Assembly: GCF_022965805.1 (NCBI RefSeq)
Contig: NC_133105.1
Location: 2,666,001-2,730,000 of the forward strand
DNA length: 64,000 bases
Origin: Primulina eburnea
Lineage: Eukaryota; Streptophyta; Magnoliopsida; Lamiales; Gesneriaceae
Direction of reading: 5' to 3'
Below are positions 59,528-64,000 of the stretch, in pieces (positions within the stretch are counted from its first letter, which is position 1; each line of letters begins with the position of its first letter). The position numbers and the translations under genes are program-made. The notes beneath the pieces were generated by a model that saw only the letters and a program-made list of their open reading frames with translations, searched no databases and was not told the origin of the DNA.

Positions 59528-60104
59528 CAACATTTCAAATTCATTACTCAAATAACTAGGTTGATCTTGAACGATGACCCAATAATGATTATAGATCAGG
59601 AAGACCTAATTAGCTTAGTGGCCTCGAAAGATGACCTAATAGCCACCTAATTTGACCATAAGACTTTTCTTAATTAAAATGTTGGATTAAATATTTGTTC
59701 ATTTTTAATAAATGGGATTAAGTTAACGTAGTTGGGGTTACGTATAATTGGTGTAGAAGGGGAGATTAGGGTGCAAGAGAAACAGTAATTTCGAACCGCA
59801 AGAAGTGGTCTACCTAGAAATTTAGGGTCTTTTCCATTAAAAAATGGATGTTGACTATCAAAAAATTAATGACAGTATCATGTGAAGCCGCCAACCCATG
59901 TTTCTTAGGGCTGCTCATCAATTGTGACATATGATAATGATATACAAATATAAATACAAATCATGTATGATGAGTCATTGGTGACCACATTCTTGGATGC
60001 AAAAAGCTTTTGTCCTACAAGTTTTATTAACATGCATTTTTAGGAGTTCATTCTCCTTCCTCTATAGTCAATAAAGATGATCAGGACAAAAATTTTGAGT
60101 GTAA
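58664..60104. other. Upstream region of the SHINE gene
   Basis: AT-rich promoter and intergenic DNA with AAT trinucleotide runs (58826-58861) and a second long (TA)n tract. No gene seen. Confidence 0.6.
59436..59524. repeat. (TA)n microsatellite
   Basis: About 44 TA units, the longest in the window, roughly 0.94 kb upstream of the SHINE ATG. Confidence 0.95.
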
Positions 60105-60384
60105 GGTTCATGAGCCTACCTTTTTTGGGTCATGTAATGATAGTTCATGCAATTTTATTCACATAATTCCCCACTCTTGGCAGTGAAATACGTGCCTCCC
60201 CACTCTCGAACTCAAGACTTATGTCCATGTCATAAGTACTTGGATTAAAGAGAACTGATACCAATTGAGCTACACGTACTACACTGTTAGGAGTTGTGAA
60301 TTCTTTGAGTAAGGTTGCATGGACTATCATGAAGGCTGGTGATTGTAAGACCCAAAAGAGGTCGGTCCATGAGCCTTAGAGTAA
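60105..60384 (-). mobile_element. Foldback element with tRNA-like A and B boxes
   Basis: Terminal arms at about 60105-60151 and 60310-60384 are imperfect inverted copies: TTGCATG-A/G-ACTATCAT, GACCCAAAA-A/G-AGGT and CATGAxCCTT. On the minus strand the centre holds TAGCTCAATTGG (60261-60272, A box) and GAGTTCGAGAGTG (60201-60213, B box), spaced as in tRNA-derived sequences. Either a SINE inside a foldback element or a MITE that captured a tRNA-like sequence. Non-coding. Confidence 0.6.
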
Positions 60385-61100
60385 AGGTTGGAAAAATATT
60401 TATTAACACGCATATTTTGGTTTAATTCTGTCTTAAACCAAAATTACGGAAGCAAACATGTCGATATAATTTGATTTGTTCATAGTTTTATATAAAAATT
60501 AATCATATTTCCAAAATATATTCAAATCAACTTGATTGAGTGACATATATATAGACTTACATATGTTTTTATACAAATTAAGAGAATATTAGAAAAGTAA
60601 ATTTTCTATTTTACTTTTATTTAATGAGTGTGTTAATAAGATTTAATCTTTATTAGAAGTAGTTAATCTATTCAATTACACAAATATATTGGTAAAAAAA
60701 TATAGAGAAAATAATACCATGAAAATTGAACTATATATTTACGATTGATGAAAAAAGAAATACAAAATTTATATTTGAAACAGACGAAATTCAAAATGTA
60801 AGCCTCAATATAAGTTAAGTATACATCCAGAATTTTCCAACATAATTTGCATCTAAATGCTAAGGGACGAGATATATGTGGTAAGCTCACACAATTTTAA
60901 AACAAAAATACTTTAGAAAAGAACTTTTAAAAATTAATTTCCTAGCTTGTATGAGGTATGTTGTCTGATTTTAATCCCTTTTTTTAAAAAAAAAAAATCG
61001 CCTAATTGTTTTCTTTAACATAATTCAAAAGTTAATCTGCTGTTGTGAAATATGAATTGGGTTTGTACTGATCTGTGTTCTTGCTGATTTTGTGTTTTAA
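60385..61100. other. Intergenic, nothing recognised
   Basis: AT-rich sequence without a recognisable gene or named repeat. Confidence 0.55.
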
Positions 61101-61970
61101 AGTTTTTCATGGTAGTTGTAGGAAACTTCATCTACTGAACCCTGAGATTGTTATTATTTCAACAGAAAAGCTGAAATTTCATTTCCGTTGGCTGAAGCGG
61201 ATAACTTTGTTCTTCTTAGAAACACATGTAATCACTGTCTCTACCATGATGTGAATTTAGAATGTGGAATTTTGTTTCTTGCATGGACTCCCCAGAATTG
61301 TTTAACAATCTGATTTGTGTCGTAAATATTATCGAGGTAATAGTTGAAGTGTTGAACCTAGTCTCGGGGCAAGAAGGCAGTTGCGCTCCATCAAGTGGGA
61401 AAAAACCTTAAATTTTTACATGTATTATTTTCTGCGAATGGAAATTCTCTCCCGCTTCCCATGGCCCCTCTCATTCAATAACTCGATTTTCCACTGCGCT
61501 TGGACACTGTTGGTTTGAAATGTTTGATGCCACTATTATTCCAAAAGTTGTCCCATTTTATCTTTGTATGCAGAAAATTATATCAGTATACTTGCTATTC
61601 GATACCTGAGACTGGAAAATTGGTCCCTTGATAGCTGTGTGGCAGAAGGGTTATATGATCGTTGTTCTCATATTTTCGAAGCTTTACTTTGTTGTCTCAT
61701 ACATTCAAACTTGTTATCATCGTTGTTTCTGCAGTTTTCTTTATGCTTAGTTTCTTACACAGGTCTTATGCTCTGGAACCAAAGCAGGCTTCTGTGGGTC
61801 GGCACTCAAAAGTCTCAGCACCAAGGAAAAGTTAGGGAGGCAGTATTGAGGTCCATAATTATGCATGCATCCTTCTGTCTTGAGCTGTATATATGGATGA
61901 ATAGCAAACCTGATGTCAAAAAATATGGTGGATCAACTTCTTGGCATTGTGATTCTAATTTGTGGTAAAT
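61101..61970 (+). other. Unresolved gene-like stretch, possibly a decayed exon/UTR
   Basis: GC content is higher than in the flanks. There are splice-like sites (TTTGTATGCAG at 61563-61573 region and TTCTTACACAG near 61752-61762) and a reading frame after the second site, SYALEPKQASVGRHSKVSAP, ending at a TAG. A 134-residue frame at 61564-61968 has no recognisable domain. It could be the 3' end of a decayed or retroposed gene. I do not recognise a family and assign no function. Confidence 0.3.
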
Positions 61971-62040
61971 GTTGGTTTATTATATTATAACTTATCCTTC
62001 GTGTTAAGAGTTTTGTTGATTTTTTCACACATTTTAATGT

Positions 62041-62724
62041 ACTAGCATAAAAGCACGTGCATCCGCACGTGAACCCAAATTCTAAATAACTAAAAATAAA
62101 TTAATAATAAAAATATTTTTAATCTTTACATAACGTGATCAAATCCATCGAACAATATTTCGTTCGGAAAAAATAGATCAAAACAAATTATAAGAATTTG
62201 AAATAATGATTTACAGACGAAGTCTTAAATTGAACTAACATAACAATACAAATACAATGATATGAAAGGATTTAAATTGATTAAGCAATATAAGAGTGTA
62301 AATATAATTATATGAATATATTTTATTTAATTAAGCAATATAAGAGTGGAAGAAAACATTTTAGTATATGATGTTGATATTTATCTACTCATTACATCAA
62401 TTAATAGATAAATATGTTCCTAAAATGTAAAAAATTCATCTTGAAAATCTAAAATAGTACTTACTTATAATTTTAGAATAACTAAGAATATATGACAACA
62501 ATTTTTCATTTTAAGTTATATTCTAAACTATAACCACATAAATATCGTAAATTCGAAATATTTCAAAAACCTACATTTTGGTAGTCAATAAATTATATAA
62601 AAAATAATAAAACATTTCATTAGCTAAAGAAAGCATATGGATACAAATTGTATTTTGAGAAAAATAATAATATATTTAAACACAAGAATTGAAATTAAAG
62701 TAAATAAATACTTTATTCACCTCT
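62041..62724. other. Intergenic, repeat-like
   Basis: Begins near ACTAGCATAAAAGCACGTGCATCCGCACGTG, resembling the ends of dispersed plant elements. It contains a direct repeat of ATTAAGCAATATAAGAGTG at about 62279 and 62331. No coding sequence. Confidence 0.5.
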
Positions 62725-62729
62725 TCTAA

Positions 62730-62929
62730 GGATGACAATGGGGCGGGGCGGGGCGGGGCGGGGCGGGGCGAGTTCGGAGTTTGGGATAGTAAGCTCATAT
62801 CCTCACCGAACTACTTTAGAGATTTTAAAAAATACCCGATCCCGAACCCCAACCCGAAAAAATCGGGGATCTCATCCCCGTTTCAGGTTTTCCCCGCAGG
62901 GTCCCAAACCCGTGGAAAAAGTTGTCATC
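62730..62929. mobile_element. GC-rich MITE with GGGGC repeats
   Basis: A 200-bp element with terminal inverted repeats (GGATGACAA / TTGTCATC) and a 5-bp target duplication TCTAA at 62725-62729 and 62930-62934. It begins with five or six (GGGGC) units and contains CCCGAACCCCAACCCG and a GGGGATCTCATCCCCG palindrome, in marked contrast to AT-rich flanks. Non-coding; the open frame over it is an artefact. Confidence 0.8.
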
Positions 62930-62934
62930 TCTAA

Positions 62935-64000
62935 CCCCTTCTATGTCCTAGATATATTTACTTAAAGCAGTAAACTAAGAAAACTTCATTTCCAACAATT
63001 TTATTAAATGGAGATTCATTTCCTTAAATTAATAATTGAAATATCACTATTCTATCTCAGAAAAGAGAAAAAAATGACACCTCTCTAAATTAATCTTTAG
63101 TGTCATGTATCATCATAATCATTGTCCTATCATTTTTTTTAAAATTACATTTGCTAAGATTCGAAGCTATTAACAGAAAATTTGATTCCTATTTGATTTG
63201 TCATTTTCCTCTTCTCGCTTGAACAAGTCCTGAAATCTCCATTCTATTTTCTGCACATATTTGCATCTGCACGAATATCTAGTTCCCGGCTAGATATGTT
63301 GGTCATAATGTCTAGCACTGTGATCACAGAACCAATAATCCCAAATTTCTTGATTTTTCATTAGATTCTTTTAAACCTGCCTATTAATTATATCAAATGT
63401 ATTTAAATCTTTGGAATAATTTGACAAGTCTTTTCAAATTTCCCTTTCATTTCTATGTAATTAATTTGATATTTAAGTCTCTTAAAGAAGTCATGAACAT
63501 ACAATATATTAAGAATTTAACATCATACACACTAACACACACATTTATATAAAATAAATTATTTAAGAAAACCAACGAAAGGAAAATAATGATGATAGTA
63601 ATGAACAGTGTGGTGACATCTTATTTCAATTTTTCAAATATGTTATTATTAAACTTTATATTATCATATTATTTTATATTTATCATGTTATTCTACTATT
63701 GGACATATAGTTAATATTTTTTATACATCTTCTTGTAATACTATAATTTATTTATTACTTAATTATAGATTGCACTTAAAATATAATTACAAAATTTTAA
63801 TAAAATCATTAAAAAATATAGAAAGAAAATTAAAAGAATAAAACATTTAAATGTAGCATAAAGATCTATTATTTGATAAATTAATATAGGAGTTACATTT
63901 TATTATTGAAATTGTATAAATTACTACAATCAATGTATGTTGTAATGATAATTTATTAGCATTTTTGTATGTTGTAATGATAATTTATTAGCATTTGTTA
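62935..64000. other. Intergenic to window end, nothing recognised
   Basis: AT-rich, no gene. It ends in a perfect or near-perfect 32-bp tandem duplication (63935-63998) with the unit GTATGTTGTAATGATAATTT and following bases. Confidence 0.6.

Noticed and set aside
60201..60272. Functional tRNA gene
   Set aside because: A and B boxes are present but no cloverleaf acceptor stem or anticodon arm can be drawn; more likely SINE-like.
60145..60330. Minus-strand 61-residue open frame
   Set aside because: Lies within the foldback/tRNA-like element; no conserved domain.
62732..62965. Gly/Arg-rich small protein
   Set aside because: Frame runs through a (GGGGC)n MITE with inverted ends and a target duplication.
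1..64000. CRISPR array, operon or prokaryotic system
   Set aside because: No spaced direct-repeat array; the genes are spliced plant genes.

Overview
This is a window of plant nuclear DNA. The genes are split by AT-rich GT-AG introns, intergenic DNA is very AT-rich with long (TA)n microsatellites, and there are remnants of LINEs, a Ty1/copia element, SINE-like sequences and MITEs. The recognisable proteins (vacuolar H+-pyrophosphatase, SHINE-type AP2/ERF, E-class PPR, NPF transporter, arabinogalactan peptide, DOXC dioxygenase, NUP205) fit a eudicot. A short dispersed repeat built around GTGAGAC/GTCTCAC, seen here at least six times, resembles one I associate with Lamiales (Gesneriaceae and relatives). 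That placement is an inference, not a database result.

Layout. 1-5400: intergenic, repeats only. 5557-10371 (+): complete eight-exon type I vacuolar H+-PPase of 765 aa. 12195-12413 (+): small GPI-type arabinogalactan peptide with a His-rich mature N-terminus; part of its promoter is duplicated 1 kb upstream. 13203-15943 (-): four-exon 2-oxoglutarate/Fe(II) dioxygenase of 351 aa with a tRNA-derived SINE in an intron. 16.9-17.8 kb: two families of local tandem repeats. 18209-19152 (+): 5'-truncated, frameshifted NPF (NRT1/PTR) pseudogene. 19465-21024 (-): intron-less E+-type PPR protein. 21769-55719 (+): NUP205, a nuclear-pore scaffold gene of 45 exons spread over 34 kb. Its introns hold LINE and copia debris, one intron has a GC-AG boundary, and two exons have single-base frame disruptions. 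57659-58497 (-): two-exon SHINE/WIN1 transcription factor (212 aa), whose probable TATA box is the edge of a (TA)n microsatellite. 58.5-64 kb: intergenic, with more microsatellites, a foldback element carrying tRNA-like boxes, a GC-rich MITE and one unresolved gene-like stretch near 61.1-62 kb.

The genes are unrelated housekeeping, transport, cell-wall, cuticle and organelle genes, as expected in a plant genome; there is no operon or pathway cluster. PPR and NUP205 are head-to-head and share a 744-bp intergenic region with an E2F-type site and a telo-box. I found no convincing undescribed system. The observations most worth checking are the two opposite frameshifts in NUP205, the microsatellite TATA box of the SHINE gene, the duplicated arabinogalactan-peptide promoter, and the dispersed GTGAGAC repeat family.
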